Assembly: GCA_036365145.1 (NCBI GenBank)
Contig: JAEOAD010000005.1
Coordinates: 7,703,501-7,767,500, forward strand
Direction: 5' to 3'
Length of the DNA stretch: 64,000 nucleotides
Source: Orientallactaga sibirica
Taxonomy: Eukaryota; Chordata; Mammalia; Rodentia; Dipodidae
The notes under the pieces were generated by a model that searched no databases, was not told the DNA's origin, and saw nothing but the letters and a program-made list of their open reading frames with translations. Each line of letters opens with the position of its first letter. The first letter of the stretch is position 1. Shown here piece after piece: positions 21,534 through 34,122 of this stretch. Both the position numbers and the translations under genes were made by a program.

Positions 21534-22315
21534 CAAAGTTAACTGCTGTTTCTGTGGGTAGAGGAAGAAAGCAGAGCCAGCTTTGAGTTTGATGTGATTT
21601 CTGTTGGAGGAGGTGAGAACTGGGGGAGCTGTATCTTGAAATGCCCTTAGGGTATTAGGTTGTTAATATTAGCAACACACATGTGGCAGGCCAGCAAGCC
21701 CTGGCATGTTAGAACTGTTTGTTAGTTTACCTAGTGGAGGGACTATGCCATGGCCGAAATACACGTGTTAGAACATTAGTGCACTGAGTGAGGTTGAATT
21801 GCCTGGGTAGTATTTCCATTTAAATTGGATTCTGATAACATGTTTACCACTTACATCTGATTCTGATGACATGTTTGCCAGTTAAATCTCATTCTGATAA
21901 CACACTGACCTGCCTCACAGCTCAGGGCACAGCCCTAGTCTTGACAGAGGAAGAGGCAGTTGTGAGCAGTGGCATTTCTCCTTCAATACTGATGTTGGCA
22001 AAACTCTGACAAGCAGGAAGTGGCTCTGTTTGAGGGAAGTTTGGGCAGGGTAATTTTGCGGCCATGCATCTGCAGGGGAGAAGGGAAAACCATTCTCTTC
22101 TTCTTCTAAGAGTGTCTGGATTCCCCTTATGTGGGCAGGAGTTCTGGGAAGTACAACATGGGAAGCAAAACTAGGGTTTTCTGTCTGCAGCCAATGACCT
22201 GTGGCTCCTGAGCACCACCATGGACTCCCCCTAGCTCTTTGGCATGAGGAGTGAGGGGAGGCAAGGGAAGGGGCACTTGCGTGCAAGGGAAGGGTGGAGG
22301 CCCAACGCCTTATTC
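21120..22315. other. No gene seen; unique sequence with a long A-run
   Basis: A run of 29 A lies at 21505-21533. Short near-repeats of the type cattctgataacatg occur at 21825-21902 (three imperfect copies, about 35 bases apart). Confidence 0.5.
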
Positions 22316-22895
22316 CTGTCAGTCTTTTCTGGCTGCTGTCACCAAATGTCACAGGCAGGGTGGCTTCAATAGCAGAAATCTGTTGGCTCCCTGTTCTGTA
22401 GATGGGAAGTTCAGGATCAAGGAGCTGTCACCGAATGTTTCGTCTAAGCCCTGGCTATCTTGCATCTGCGGTCAGAAAGCAGAGAGAGATAAATGCTGGC
22501 ACTCAGCCTACTTTCTCCTCTTTATTAATTCTGGGACTCCCCCCTTTCCCCCCAACCCAGGGGATGGTACCACTCACCTTCCGGGAAGGTCTTTCCCTCA
22601 GAAGTGAAATCTCTCTGGAAACACCTTCCCAGACAAACCCAGCGGGGTTTCCATGGCGATTCTAAATCCAGTCAAGTCAACAATGAAGATGAACCGTGGC
22701 AAGGAATCCTCATTCCTGGTGTCTCTATAGTCTCTGGGTGGCCGAGTCTCCTCTTCTTAGTCAGATTGCATCAGGTTCTGTCCTAACTGCGTCCACGTTC
22801 TTTACCTCTTGATGGGACCTATCTCCAAATGTAGTCACAAGCTAGGGTGCCAGAAGTTAGGGCTCTGTGAATTTTGGGGTGACACTCACAATTCA
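22316..22895 (-). repeat. Ancient mammalian interspersed repeat, fragments
   Basis: Phrases such as ggctgctgtcaccaaatg, agttcaggatcaaggagctg, gggacctatctccaaatg and a following cacaattcagcc correspond, in order, to an old mammalian repeat that I know but cannot name with certainty. Heavy divergence and gaps show great age. Confidence 0.4.
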
Positions 22896-24844
22896 GCCTG
22901 GGATATAGTTCCTGTTGGATGTGAGGAAAGAGAGTTCGCCATTCAGGACACTTAAGCTCTTTGTCTCTAGACGGGCGTGGAAACCATGGGAGACAAACTC
23001 ATAGGTTCCAGTTTGGCACACGGGATGCAGAGAGATGAATTTCCCCAGAGTCACATCCCTGGAGCGAGGACAGCCTGCTGTGGGATGCCCAGGCAGGTTT
23101 CTGAGAGTCCCTTGTGCTGTGGATGGCACAAGGGTTTGTGTAGGCACCTTTCCCTGTGCAGGTCTCAGGAGGGATGACTTGGGTATGTGGAAGAGACCCC
23201 AGAAACCTCAGCCCAGTGCTCTGGGTAGTTGCAATCCCCCAATGTGAAACTTAGCTTTTCTCTTGGAACTACATTGTGATGCTTCTGTCTTAAGACTTGC
23301 CCAGGCACTGCAAGACACTAAATAAAGGAGAAAGGAAGAATTGCTTACTTCATATAGAATAAAGATGTAGCCAATTTGTTTTCCAAGCTAGAAGGGAATT
23401 ATTGTGGGGGAAGCTCTTTTAAAACCTACTGATAGTGGTAGCGAGAGAGAAGCATCAATCAGATGTTTAGGACATTTCACAATGTTATCCCAGCACCTGT
23501 GTTTGGTGACTGGAATTCACCACACTTTACTCAAGGGCAGGTTTTCATCAGCTAGACTTGGAGTTGAAGACATTAGAAGATGGGGAGTGTAGCTGAGGGA
23601 GGTAGAGGAAGATGGTTGGGCTTTTAATAGAAGGGTTAGGATACCATGGAATATTAATGTGGGGAGAGAAGTCATCCATGTTGGGACTCATAGGAAGTCC
23701 CTGATGACTGCCCACAGCAAGACTCATGAATTTTGGGGCCTTTCCAGGGAACAAAAGAAGTAAGATACATAAAAGGAATTCTTCTGAGGGACATTCTAAA
23801 AAAAAAAAAAAAAAAAAAAAAAGAGGATGCAGGTGTGACTTATTTAGCACTTGCTCTTATTTAAAGAGCAGTCTACATCTTTGGAGGGTGACTTCGGCAG
23901 CCAGTCCCTGGTTTCCTGTTCTCACTTGTGGATCTCATTGTGTGGTGACTATGGCCACCCAAACCACTGCTCCCCACCCCCACAGAAAAAAATTGAAAGC
24001 TGATGCTATTTACTGCTCTTTCTGAAATGTTCCGCTCAGGAATTATCTTCAGCGTAATTATTATTTTTTTTAGAATTTCAATACTAACTCTTTTCTGTGT
24101 TCATTTTTCAAATACTGTCACTGGTCCTCTTTAAGTGCCCACTTCCTTAAATGCACTTTCATCTGCTCAGGCTGGAAAGCTGACATGTCCGTCATTCCGT
24201 CCGAGGTCCATGCTGGGTGACAGAGCCCTGTGATGCTTACTTTTGCCCATTGCCCTACATAGTCCGAGCCAGGGACCTCGGACAGCGGGCCCGTCCTTCT
24301 CTTCACGTCTGCATCCCAGCCTGGCCGTCCTCCACCTCTGACCTCCCGTCCTAGCTCTCCACACATGCAGGATAATACTTACACCCCTGGCTCACCTGCA
24401 AGGTCCTGTTCGTTCACCCTTTGTGTCCATTCAGGCTCGTCACCCACCCTCTGTGGTCCAGCCTAGTTGACCGCTCAAATTCTTCCTGTGCTCCAAGCTC
24501 GTCCCTACTGTCCTCTGCCTGAAACAGTCTTTTCCCACTGTCAAAGTCATTCCTGGTACAAGGCTCAGCTTAAATGCCACTTTCACAAAGATTTCCCTCC
24601 ACTTCATAGCCCTGTGGGTTTTTTTTTTTGACATGGTTATTCAATGTCTTGGATCCTGTCTGTTATAAAGTGCCTAGGAGACACAGGGAGTATAGATGTG
24701 TGCTGTTCTTCCTGACCCTATAGCAATTTCTGATACCTAGCAAGCACTTTGCGTTTCTTCATGGTACAGTGTGTTCATGGAGGGCAGGTTGCTGTGGTAG
24801 CTGGGATGACATCCACATAGGAACACTACATTTCACCTCATCAC
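22896..24844. other. No gene seen; unique sequence
   Basis: Contains an A-run at 23799-23822 and T-runs at 24063-24070 and 24618-24629. A 23.0-23.2 kb patch has longer open frames on both strands but no convincing splice sites. Confidence 0.45.
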
Positions 24845-25010
24845 TCGCGCTCACTCGCTATGAAGACGAAGAGCTGATGAACTCCAATTAAGTGCAATTA
24901 TTCTGTTTCCAGGCAGTAACCTCGATAGTAATTGTCCTAAAGGCCCGAGACATTACAAGCAATTAGTGCTGATGGCTCATGCATCCGAGAGCTTCCTGCT
25001 AAGGTAGAGT
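24845..25010. promoter_or_regulatory. Candidate conserved enhancer rich in homeobox motifs
   Basis: Within 100 bases there are CAATTA at 24885-24890 and 24895-24900, an NKX2-type TTAAGTG at 24888-24894, TAATTG at 24929-24934, CAATTAG at 24960-24966 and ATGCAT at 24979-24984. The stretch has high-complexity sequence, retains several CpGs and contains no repeat. These features are typical of deeply conserved developmental enhancers. Conservation and activity are inferred and were not tested. Confidence 0.45.
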
Positions 25011-26060
25011 CTCAAATGAAGACTGAAACTGGGTTATTTGTGGGTGGGGAATAAATAATGTTGCACCATGGAAACTTTTCAAAAATCTAACTCAGTGAGC
25101 GAAAGCTGTGGCACGTGATAGCCCCCACTGCTTGCGTGTTCTTCCCAGTCGTTGAATGCAATTGGTTTGCTTTGGGCCAATCACTACTGAGCAACTTAAC
25201 GAATGCGCTTTAGAAACCACCTTTGTGAAGCTGGCGCTATGTGGCCCTGAGATGAGCACATGTTTTGATATTGTCATACATTAGTCAGTGATTAACCTTG
25301 GAAAGGAACAAATGCTTCTGTGCTATGAACACTCGCCCTAAGTTGCGAGTTCCGTGGGGTCAGGTCCTTGCTTCGGTCTGGGAAAGGGCTGAAGGCATGG
25401 AAAGTTAGGTTTCCTGGCCACATCCCATGATGTTGTAAAATCGGGTCTGTTTCTGATTGCTGTCCTTGGCTTCTTGCACATTCAAGACCTGAGAGCCTGA
25501 TGAGCTTTCAGCAATGGCAAGGACATTTGTGAGTTTTTGTCTTTCCTCTCTGGTTTGGATACACTCTCTGATGCTCAGCATGGGTTTCCCCAGTGTCTTA
25601 TTCATAATATCATTGGCCTTAGTTGTAACTAAGAGTTTTAGGGGTGAATATTTTTATATCCATCTTGAGAACTCTCACCATGTCATCATCTAGTTTTCTT
25701 AACCTGATCCTTATTGATGACATTCTAATTAAATAAAAAAATATTTTTAAAAACAGTCAGAAATTTCATACTGTAAGTTGGTGTACCAAGGAGTAGGTTT
25801 CCATATGGCTTATTCACATTTCCTTAGTTTTGGTACATCTTCTGTCTCCTCGCGTTCCTCCCTTATCCTCCTCCCCTCAGAAACCACATCCCTGCTTAAA
25901 CCTTTCCCTCCTAGTCATAGTAGGAGGGGAAGGCGAAAGAGAAGGTCACTGGTGTCAAAATGCCTTGTGTATGTGCATTAGAATATATTTAAAAAATCAA
26001 ACTTTAAAAACAACCAAGTGAAATTGATTTCTAAATTAACTGGTGATTAAAAAATTATGC
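25011..26060. other. No gene seen; unique sequence
   Basis: No exon or repeat recognised. Confidence 0.4.
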
Positions 26061-26061
26061 A

Positions 26062-26680
26062 TAGGAGTTGGGAAGACAGCTCAGTCAGTAGAGGGCAAAC
26101 CTCGCAGGTATGAGTACCTGAATCTGATCCCAGTGCCCAGATAAGGGCCTGGTTTCCTGGCCTGTGCCTGTAAACCTAGCATCAAGGAGATGGAGCTAGG
26201 TTGAGCCCTGGCGCTCACTGGCCATCCAGTCTAGCTTGATTGGTGAGCTCCAGGCCAGTTAGAGACACTGTCTCAAAAAGAGGTGGAGGGCCTGGAGCGA
26301 TGGCTTAGTGGTTAAGTGCTTGCCTGTGAAGCCTAAGGACCCCTGTTCAAGGCTCCGTTCCACAGGAACCATATAAGTCAGATGCACAAAGGGGCTCATG
26401 CATCTGGAGTTCATTTGCAGTGGCTGGAGGCTCTGGTGGGTCCATTCTCTATCTATCTGCCTCTTTCTCTCTGTTTGTTGCTCTGTTTGTTGCAAGTTGT
26501 AAATGGGTGAATTCAATAGAATAGCATGAGGCAAATTTTTTTTTTTTTTTTTAAAGAAAGAGGTGGACAATGTTCTGATGATGGCATCCGAAATTGTCCT
26601 CTTGCCTCCACATGTGTGCTCACGCACATGAATGTGCACTAATGCATAACACATACATACATGTGCTAACATGCATGTTC
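26062..26680 (+). mobile_element. Old composite (B4-like) SINE, split by a younger SINE
   Basis: The head gttgggaagacagctcagtc, the middle and the A-rich part tctcaaaaagaggtgga lie at 26062-26287. The 3' part (cttgcctccacatgtgtgct) resumes at 26568 and ends in an impure CA/TG stretch. The interruption is the insertion at 26288-26556. Confidence 0.65.
26288..26556 (+). mobile_element. tRNA-derived SINE inserted in an older SINE
   Basis: The forward element begins gggcctggagcgatggctta. Perfect 11-bp target duplications (aaagaggtgga) lie at 26277-26287 and 26557-26567. An unusual T-run (26537-26552) occupies its 3' end after the CT-rich segment. Confidence 0.93.
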
Positions 26681-28377
26681 TCGTAGATACATCAATTCTA
26701 GTGATACTTTTACTTATTTGAAAGCAGGTTTTGGTTTTGGTGTTTCATTTGAAAACATTTTTATTTTAACTGGCTTCTCTCTCTTTTTTTTTTTTTCCCT
26801 ATACTAACAGTAAAATTATTAGAGTGGACTATAGGTTTGGACTGTAAGATCTGCTCATGTCATCTACGTAATTTATGCGACAAACGCTTGGGTACTTTAA
26901 CTATTAAATCAATATTTTTTTTCTTAAAATTGTGTCCTTTGAAATGAGTTCACTTCATGAATTACCCAGCGCCACCCCTTTGAGGAGCTTTCTCACATCT
27001 GCTTTCCTAGTGCCCTTTTCCCAGGGCGCCGAGGATTCTCCCTGGATTGAGCTGAAGGAGCTGCTCACAGGAAAAAGGGTGGCACAGCCATGATGATCTG
27101 ACTCATAGGGTCAAGTCAGCTTGACTTAAACTGGGTAATAGACTAGAAATGTAGAAAGAATAGAGGCTGTAGAGCAAAGAGCTCCTTCAAGTTTTTATCC
27201 TCAGCAGTGCTTAGATCCCTAAGTCACCATACTCTCCCCTGATTTCTTGCATACCAAACTTCATGCGTCATTTGGAAGCCTTGGCTCATGTTGATTACAT
27301 ACTTGGAACATGTAAGTAGCTGGGATGACGTGATATGCATAATGGAGCATAAGTTTATGACACGAATGTGTATCTAGTTAACTGATGTTTACCTGCTCTC
27401 TTGATGTAATTTCCAAGCAGATGTTATGTTCCTTTTTTTTTAGTTTCCTCATCCCTTCTTTTTAAAGAACTTCTGGTGTAACTTAATTAGTGACATTGAT
27501 GCAAATAGAAAAACTGCTGTGGCTACAAGAAGGAGGCTGAAGGCATGAGTGGTGTAGCTGTGTGGATTCTACGGTCTTCCACATCCAGGGAACATTCTAG
27601 GCAGCTGCAATCTTGTGCTATTGTAGCTGTCTTCTTCATTTCCACCCCCTTTGAATGTGAGGTTATTGTAGTTCTGTTCTTTAATGTCACTGGAATGGAA
27701 GGATTTGATGGCCCCTTAAGCATGTGAGGCTATAGGTAAAAGGTTTAAATGTTAAAACTTATAACTATTGCTTTTGATGACTTCATACCTCATTGAAAAG
27801 TTCATGGCATTAGGCTTATTTCTTAGTCAAAGCTATATAAATGAGATTCATATGGCTCTCAAATTCTCCCTCTATGTATATGTTCAAAACTTGTTTATCT
27901 GCACATAAGTGAGCAACTGATGTGAGATTCTACTCTGTTAAGTTTTTCCTGGGAAAATATAAAACCACATAAAAATGTTCTTGAATTAATATACATTTGT
28001 CGATGGGCGCTCCAGACACAAGGACTTATTATCTTCTTTTAAGGAACTCATAGTCTGTGGAGCCAAGGAAGTAACCAGTAATTACAGTGAGATAAGTATT
28101 GGTTTTTAGATACAGGGGTAGACATTGCCCCCAGGATAGTCATTAATTTAACTTCTCCTATCACTCATTACCTTTGTCCTTCCCATTTTGTTATTGTCTG
28201 AAGACCTCTTTCACTCCATTAAGCCATGTGAGATACCCCAAGCTCAAGAATCTGTTATTTAAACAGTTTGGGTAAATAACACTTTAGATAATTTGAGGGA
28301 ATTCAGAATTGATTACCTTTGGTTCAAAGATCTTCTTAATCAGTAGATAGAAAAGGCATTTAAGTATCATTTAGAAA
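26681..28377. other. No gene seen; AT-rich unique sequence
   Basis: T-runs at 26785-26798 and 26909-26917. No SINE, exon or other feature was recognised. Confidence 0.45.
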
Positions 28378-28590
28378 TATTTATTTATTTTTTTATTTGC
28401 AAGCAGAGAGAGATAGAGAGAAGAGAGACAGACGGAATGGGCATGCCTGCAGGGGCCTCCAGCGCCTGCAAACAAACTCCAGATGCATGCACCACATTGT
28501 GCTGGCATTATGTGGGCACTGGGGAATTGAACTTGGGTGTTTAGGCTTCGTCGGCAAGCACCTTAATCACTGAGCCATCTCTCCATCCCT
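28378..28590 (-). mobile_element. tRNA-derived SINE
   Basis: Ends with gagccatctctccatccc; the variant ccatccc instead of ccagccc also occurs at 47202-47208. Confidence 0.9.
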
Positions 28591-29310
28591 TTAAGTGTCT
28601 TAAGTTTCCATCAAACCCCAAGTACTTTGGGGATAATTATGAAAGGAAAAGTCATCCAAGAATAGCCAGTTGTTAACACATTTAAGAGTATACTTTGAGT
28701 GTGGGCAGTGTCCTTCTGCTGCTGTTGGACCTCTTGGGGCCGCGTCTCTAGCAAGCACTCTCAGGCCGCTTGGCTTGGAAACAGGAAGAATTGCTATGGC
28801 GCCTATCTGCAAATTTCCGAGCAAAGCTCACAGAACACTGCAAGATCCTTCCAATCTTTCCTGTAGAGAAGTTGTTTCCTGAATCCAAGGAATGGATGGG
28901 ATCTGTTCTTTGTTCTAAAGACGATTCTCTGGGGAGACAACTTGAGGGTCTATGGACATGACCGCTGTGAACTCAGTGAAGGGGAGGGTTCTATGCAAGC
29001 AAAACCTTTCATTTTGATAAAATGTGATTTGAAATAGTAATTCCATCATTTCACCATGGGCTAGGTATCTTTGCAAGACCCACATTGATATCAGATTTTC
29101 CCCTATTAATGTCTGCATGGAAATTGCATTTGCCTATATATCTACATATCTAGATAAGAGAGATGCCATTTTTGCCCTAACATGTTGGCTGAATTTGACT
29201 CCAGACTTGCACATAGTTTAGAAGTGGACTCTTGGCCGTGGATTTTTTTGTTTTTGAATTTCTCTTTCAAATTTCTCCCAAACATAATGAAGTTGGCAAC
29301 CAGTCTTGTC
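28591..29310. other. No gene seen; unique sequence
   Basis: A small CpG-containing patch (28735-28805) has open frames on the plus strand (60-70 residues) but no clear exon borders. Confidence 0.4.
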
Positions 29311-29540
29311 TTTTTTTTTTTATTTAAAGATTTATTTATTTATTTATTTATTTATTTGAGATAGAGAGAGGGAAAGAGGGAGAGGGAGAATGGGTGTGCC
29401 AGAGCCTCTAGCCACTACAAACGAACTCCAGATGCATGCGCCCCCTTGTGTATCTGGCTTACATAGGACCTGGAGAATCGAACCGGGGTCCTTAGGCTTC
29501 ACAGGCATGCGCCTTAACTGCTAAGCCATCTCTCCAGCCC
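29311..29540 (-). mobile_element. tRNA-derived SINE
   Basis: A well-preserved reverse copy with a (TTTA)n tail at 29331-29357 and the intact tRNA-like head taagccatctctccagccc. Confidence 0.93.
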
Positions 29541-30435
29541 AACCCAGGCTTATCTTTACCTTCTAGTCTGATTTGCATTTCCTGTCATGTGTAGTGGATA
29601 GCTGTTTCCTACATTCACAGGGAAATTCCTGGCTACCTGAGGCCCGTCTTCCTGACTTTGTTTTTCCTAGAATTCCATAGGGGACTTGACCCCGAGTAAC
29701 TGCTTCATGTGAATTGGTATATTAATCTTTGAGACTATTCCATCTTGCTAGAAGAGAAGCAAAAACAATACGTCATTACATTTGTTTGCATCAGTGTTTA
29801 TTTCACACTTGCTGGAGCCATGGACAAAAAATCATCCCGTTGGTTTTCCAGCCGATAAACTGGTATTAGTGTTTATTCTCCTCCAATATTCTTTCTGCAT
29901 AGTTACATGGCTGAGAGCAGGTCCTGACTTCAGTTTTCATGTCATTGTTAAAAAAAAAAAAAAGAAATATTTTAATACTAGGAACTAATGATTTATACCA
30001 AGACACTGATATCTGGAAGGTCTAATAGTTCAAATACAGTGAGTAATACATTCTTCGTATGAGATCAATATCTTTAAAAATTCTTAATAGGCCAACTTGG
30101 TATAAATAAACCACAGTTCTGCATCTCAAGGAATCTGCTTAAGCTACTGTGTAATTCCTTTGGAATTTTTAAAAGCTAGGATGCTTCTGTGTACCTTGAG
30201 CGTTGTCTGATGGAATCTTGCAGCCCACACTGAGGTAACCAACCAAACATTCTTCACGGAGGTGTAGTCGGGAAAACTGATAAGGAATGCCTGTGGAGCA
30301 AATCTGGGATGTTTTTCTGAAGTAAGATGTAGACTGAGGGTCCATTCTTCCCATGGATGAACTGAGTGATTTTTTTTTCCCATGGTGAAAATTGCAGGCC
30401 TTCCTGCTGAAGGCTCTGGATATGAGATGCTTGTC
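29541..30435. other. No gene seen; unique sequence
   Basis: Only an A-run (29949-29962) was noted. Confidence 0.4.
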
Positions 30436-30439
30436 TATA

Positions 30440-30658
30440 TATATATAATTTATGTATTTCAGAAAGAGAGGGAGAGAGAACAGCATGCCAGGGCCTCCAG
30501 CCGCTGCAAACAAACTCCAGGCCCATGTACCACCCTGTGCATCTGGCTTACATGGGCCCTGGGCGGGGGGAGGGTGGTGGTGGTGGTGGTACTGAAGCTG
30601 GGTCCTTTGGCTTTGCAGGCAAGCAAGCACCTTAACTGCCAAGTCATCTCTCCAGCCT
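30440..30658 (-). mobile_element. tRNA-derived SINE with (GGT)n in the body
   Basis: A (TA)n stretch stands at the tail (30436-30449) and a GGTGGT run at 30571-30588 replaces the usual ggggaatcgaac segment, so the B-box equivalent is destroyed. Confidence 0.85.
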
Positions 30659-32540
30659 TTTTTTTTTTTTTTTTAAACTGTGTTCCTGTCATAACATTCT
30701 GAAGCCAGAGGGCTTTTGTTCCATGTCCCCAAGCCAGCATGAGACACAGCATGTGTCACCATCTCTGTGCTTATTGGGGAGATTCTGGTCCTTTTCCTGT
30801 TCTGGGTCACATTCTTCTTCGGCATAGATCTAATCACGTGACACTCCTCCTGACACTTCAGGTGGTTTTTGATGGGAATATTTTTGTCCAGGTTCACTTC
30901 AGTCTTCCTGTTTAGCCTGCTTTCCCTTACCAGGGCAGTACTGGACTTTCTTAGAATCTCTCAGGATTCCTTGGTTCCTCTCCTTGCCCCAGGCTTCCTC
31001 CGCCAGCAGATGTGGTCAGCCAGCTCCACCTTTATGAGTTTTTATTCACCAAAATAAAACTTCAAAGAAACAGAAGAACCCTGAGCCTTTCTCTGGTCCC
31101 TTTCAACTAACACCTACTGATGTTTATCTTGGAGATAATTTGATACTTATTTGATGCAACCTGTGGTTAAAGCGTTAATCATGTCAGTTTCAGGACAGTG
31201 TGGGGAGACTTTTAATAGTCTGTGTTGAGCACTTAGTTCAACAGCTGTATGGAACCCAGGAGAGCTGGGATGAAAATTCTTGCCTGGTCCCTAGGTCATC
31301 CCAGTGGAATGTCTGGAGGCTTAGCCACAGCCAGTTCCGATCTGAACTTGACCCATTTTTTTTCCCTCCTCTTTTCCTGTCTCTCTCTTCCAGTTTGTCA
31401 TTCACTTTTCTAGCACGGTAACCTGTTTGGAATTTTTGATAAGTAGGTAACGTGTGACCTAAGACACATGACTATTTACACACGATTCACTATGAATTGT
31501 ATTTAAATAGGGATATGACTTCATGAGTTTTCAAAGAATACGTGGGATTGTTTTATTGGGGTATTAATTATTCAACACCTCTTTTCTGTTCCACTCTGGT
31601 TATCTTCAGCAAACTTTCCTATCTTTCCACTCAGATGGGAATTTCTCAGCTCCTTGATAAATGGTAAGGAAGAAGAGACTGGCTTACTGCTTACTCATTC
31701 CAGCCATGCCAAAAGCCAGTTTAACTTGGTTCACCTAATCGAATGTGAAAATGAGCTGGAGCATAAAGCCACACAGCTCTTCCTTATCTGGACAATCAAT
31801 CATCATGTGACTACATATTGCACACGACCTTTAGCTCTTTCTGAAAGAAAGTATGGTATATGCGAAAAGTCCCCTCATTCACTGTGGGAAAGAACCACCC
31901 AATTGAGGGTACAAATACGATTTGTACACTCGTTGTAAATCTTCAAATAGAAGGCTATATATTTGGGGGATCCCATGGACCCCACATTCACTCTGGGGTC
32001 TGTGCAATGGTGGCTAGAAGGACACATTCAGAGGTGACCAGTCTTGTGATCTAACTGGTTCTTTTTCTTCCAGAACACAAAGGGAAGCTAATCTTATTTA
32101 GGACTTGGGAATTCCAGTATGTGTGGCTTAATTTTCCTGTGAGAATATCCTTTCACAGTTGAAAACGCAAGCTTGAATTAGAGCACTGAGACTCCTCTTG
32201 TCTGCTGTGGGAAGCGGGGAGGGAAGAGAAGAGAGGTGAATGGGGAAGGAGTGAAAATGGCCGAAGAATGCAGCCTCCATGTATGAGCGTGGCATGATGA
32301 AATCCACTATTTTGTACGATGAATATGTACTAATAAAATAAGGAAAATAATAAAAGGTTATTTTGGTCTGTATTCCCACTCTGCTCATTCAAACCTTCTT
32401 TACGAAACTATTATACAGGAAATGTTAGCTCAGTAGAAAGGTGGTATTTGCTTTTCTTTCCCCAGTAATCAGTATTTCTGAAGTGGGAACTATTTTTGGA
32501 GATAAAATTAAAAAATGAGCTTATGTTATGCTTTGAATAT
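30659..32540. other. No gene seen; unique sequence
   Basis: A T-run at 30658-30674 is adjacent to the SINE. The remaining sequence shows no SINE and no exon that I can support. Confidence 0.4.
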
Positions 32541-32990
32541 ATTTTTTTCCTCCAAAATTTACATATTGGGATGCAACCCAATGTTATAAAGTGGTAGAAC
32601 CTTTTTCCACCATCACTAGTAACGATGGGATTTTGACAAAAGAGGTCCGTGGGGCATCCTGTCTCCTTTATCCTTCGTCAGGGACTTCTCAGCTTCTAGA
32701 ACAGTGAATAGTAAATATTTATAGTTTACCCTGTTTAGGGTATTTTCTTATAGATTCAGGAATGGACTACGACAACATGACACAATTGTGATGAGAGGAC
32801 CAGGTCGCCAAGACTTTGATTCTAAGCTGATACCATAGAACCAGCATCACAGAGGAATTGAAGCTAATCCGAGATTTGTTTTTAAAATATAACTTTGAGA
32901 CACTTTATAATCTTTGAAAATTGCAATATTGCAAAGTAAAATCTTTAGTCTATCGACTATGGGCTTGCCTTGTACTTACCATGAGCCAAG
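32541..32990 (+). repeat. Ancient interspersed repeat, degenerate
   Basis: The order cctccaaaatttacatattg, aacccaatg, gggattttgacaaaag, cagcttctagaacagtgaat and tttatagtttaccctg matches the layout of a common old mammalian repeat (probably MaLR/DNA-element age). The family could not be fixed from memory. Confidence 0.35.
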
Positions 32991-33043
32991 CAGACAGTAT
33001 TCCAAGTGTTATAAAGATTGGCATTTTAAAATATACCAACTGG

Positions 33044-33286
33044 GGGCTGGAGAGATGGCTTAGCGGTTAAGCGCTTGCCTGTGAAGCCTAAGGACCCGGG
33101 TTCAAGGCTCCATTCCCCAGGACCCATGTAAGCCAGATGCACAAGGTGGCACATGCACCTGAAGTTCCTTTGCAGTGGCTGGAAGCCCTGGTGTGCCCAT
33201 TCTCTCTCTCTGTCTCTGCCTCTGCCTCTTTCTCTCTGTGTCCATCTGTTACTCTCAAACAAATAAATAAAAATAAACAAACAAAA
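33044..33286 (+). mobile_element. tRNA-derived (DIP/B2-like) SINE, intact reference copy
   Basis: The cleanest forward copy in the window. The tRNA-like head has an A box (tggcttagcggttaagc) and a B box (ggttcaaggctcc). A non-tRNA body (ccagatgcacaaggtggcac, then ttgcagtggctggaagccc), a CT-rich segment at 33199-33240 and an (AAATA)n tail follow. Transcription is by RNA polymerase III and mobilisation by L1 (known for the class). A perfect 21-bp target duplication at 33023-33043 and 33287-33307 proves insertion and its youth. Naming as DIP rests on memory. Confidence 0.95.
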
Positions 33287-33307
33287 ATTTTAAAATATAC
33301 CAACTGG

Positions 33308-33764
33308 AGGAGGTAAGTTATCCTCTTGTACAGATGAGGAAACTGTGGTACAAAGAGATAAATAATAAGACCCAGCCAGTGTGACCCAGGAGATCTATAT
33401 ATACATTCATGTTTTAACTGGCTGGAAACATTCCAAACAATCAAAAATAGCAAAAGAAAACTCAATTTGTTACTCCCAGTTTGAGTAACTGTTCTTTGAT
33501 TTCTTTAAGTAAGTGCTGTACCTGGGTTGTGTTAGTGAGGGTGAAGGAGACCCTGACATTGTGTACACTGCCGTGGCTCTCCCACGATGCGCTCCAAAGG
33601 GAGCCCTCTCCTTCAGCCTCCCGTACTGCTCTGCTTGGGAGTCAGGGCTACAGGACAATCACAGAAACACATCGGAAGCTCCAGTCAAGAGCTGGGCTTT
33701 GAGAATAAGGCCACTATACAGCACATGGAACTAGGGTGAAAAGTCACGCCTTTTGCAATTCTGA
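33308..33764. other. No gene seen; unique sequence
   Basis: Overlapping frames of 73 residues (33481-33734) have no motif that I recognise. Confidence 0.4.
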
Positions 33765-33796
33765 CTTACAAAAAAAAAAAAAAAAATCAAATCAAG

Positions 33797-34110
33797 AGCT
33801 GGGCAGATGGCTCAGTGGATAAGACCACTTGTCCTGCACGTCTGAGGGCCTGAGTTCTATCCCCAGCGCCTACGTGCAAAGCCAGGCACGGCTAGGCAAG
33901 CTGGTAACTGCAGTCCCCGAGTGGGCGGAGACCGAGGCTCTCTGATCGGACTGACTGAGGGAAAATGTCAGCTCCAGGTTCAGTAAGAGAATCTGTTTCA
34001 AGGAAACAAAGCTGAAGATGGATAGAAGAGGCACCTGGCATTCTACTCTGGCCTCTGCATGTGTGCGTATGGGGCACATATATGTTCACATACTACACAC
34101 ATGCCAAAAA
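33797..34110 (+). mobile_element. Old composite (B4-like) SINE
   Basis: The head gagctgggcagatggctcag has a recognisable B box (tgagttctatccccag). It continues through a B1-like middle and the characteristic 3' part ctctggcctctgcatgtgtg. A-runs flank it at 33771-33786 and 34106-34122. Confidence 0.7.
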
Positions 34111-34122
34111 AAAAAAAAAAAC

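Noticed and set aside
33044..33120. tRNA-like sequence with A and B boxes
   Set aside because: It is the head of a SINE with target duplications and a long tail, not a functional tRNA gene; it does not fold with a canonical anticodon arm and acceptor stem that I can see.
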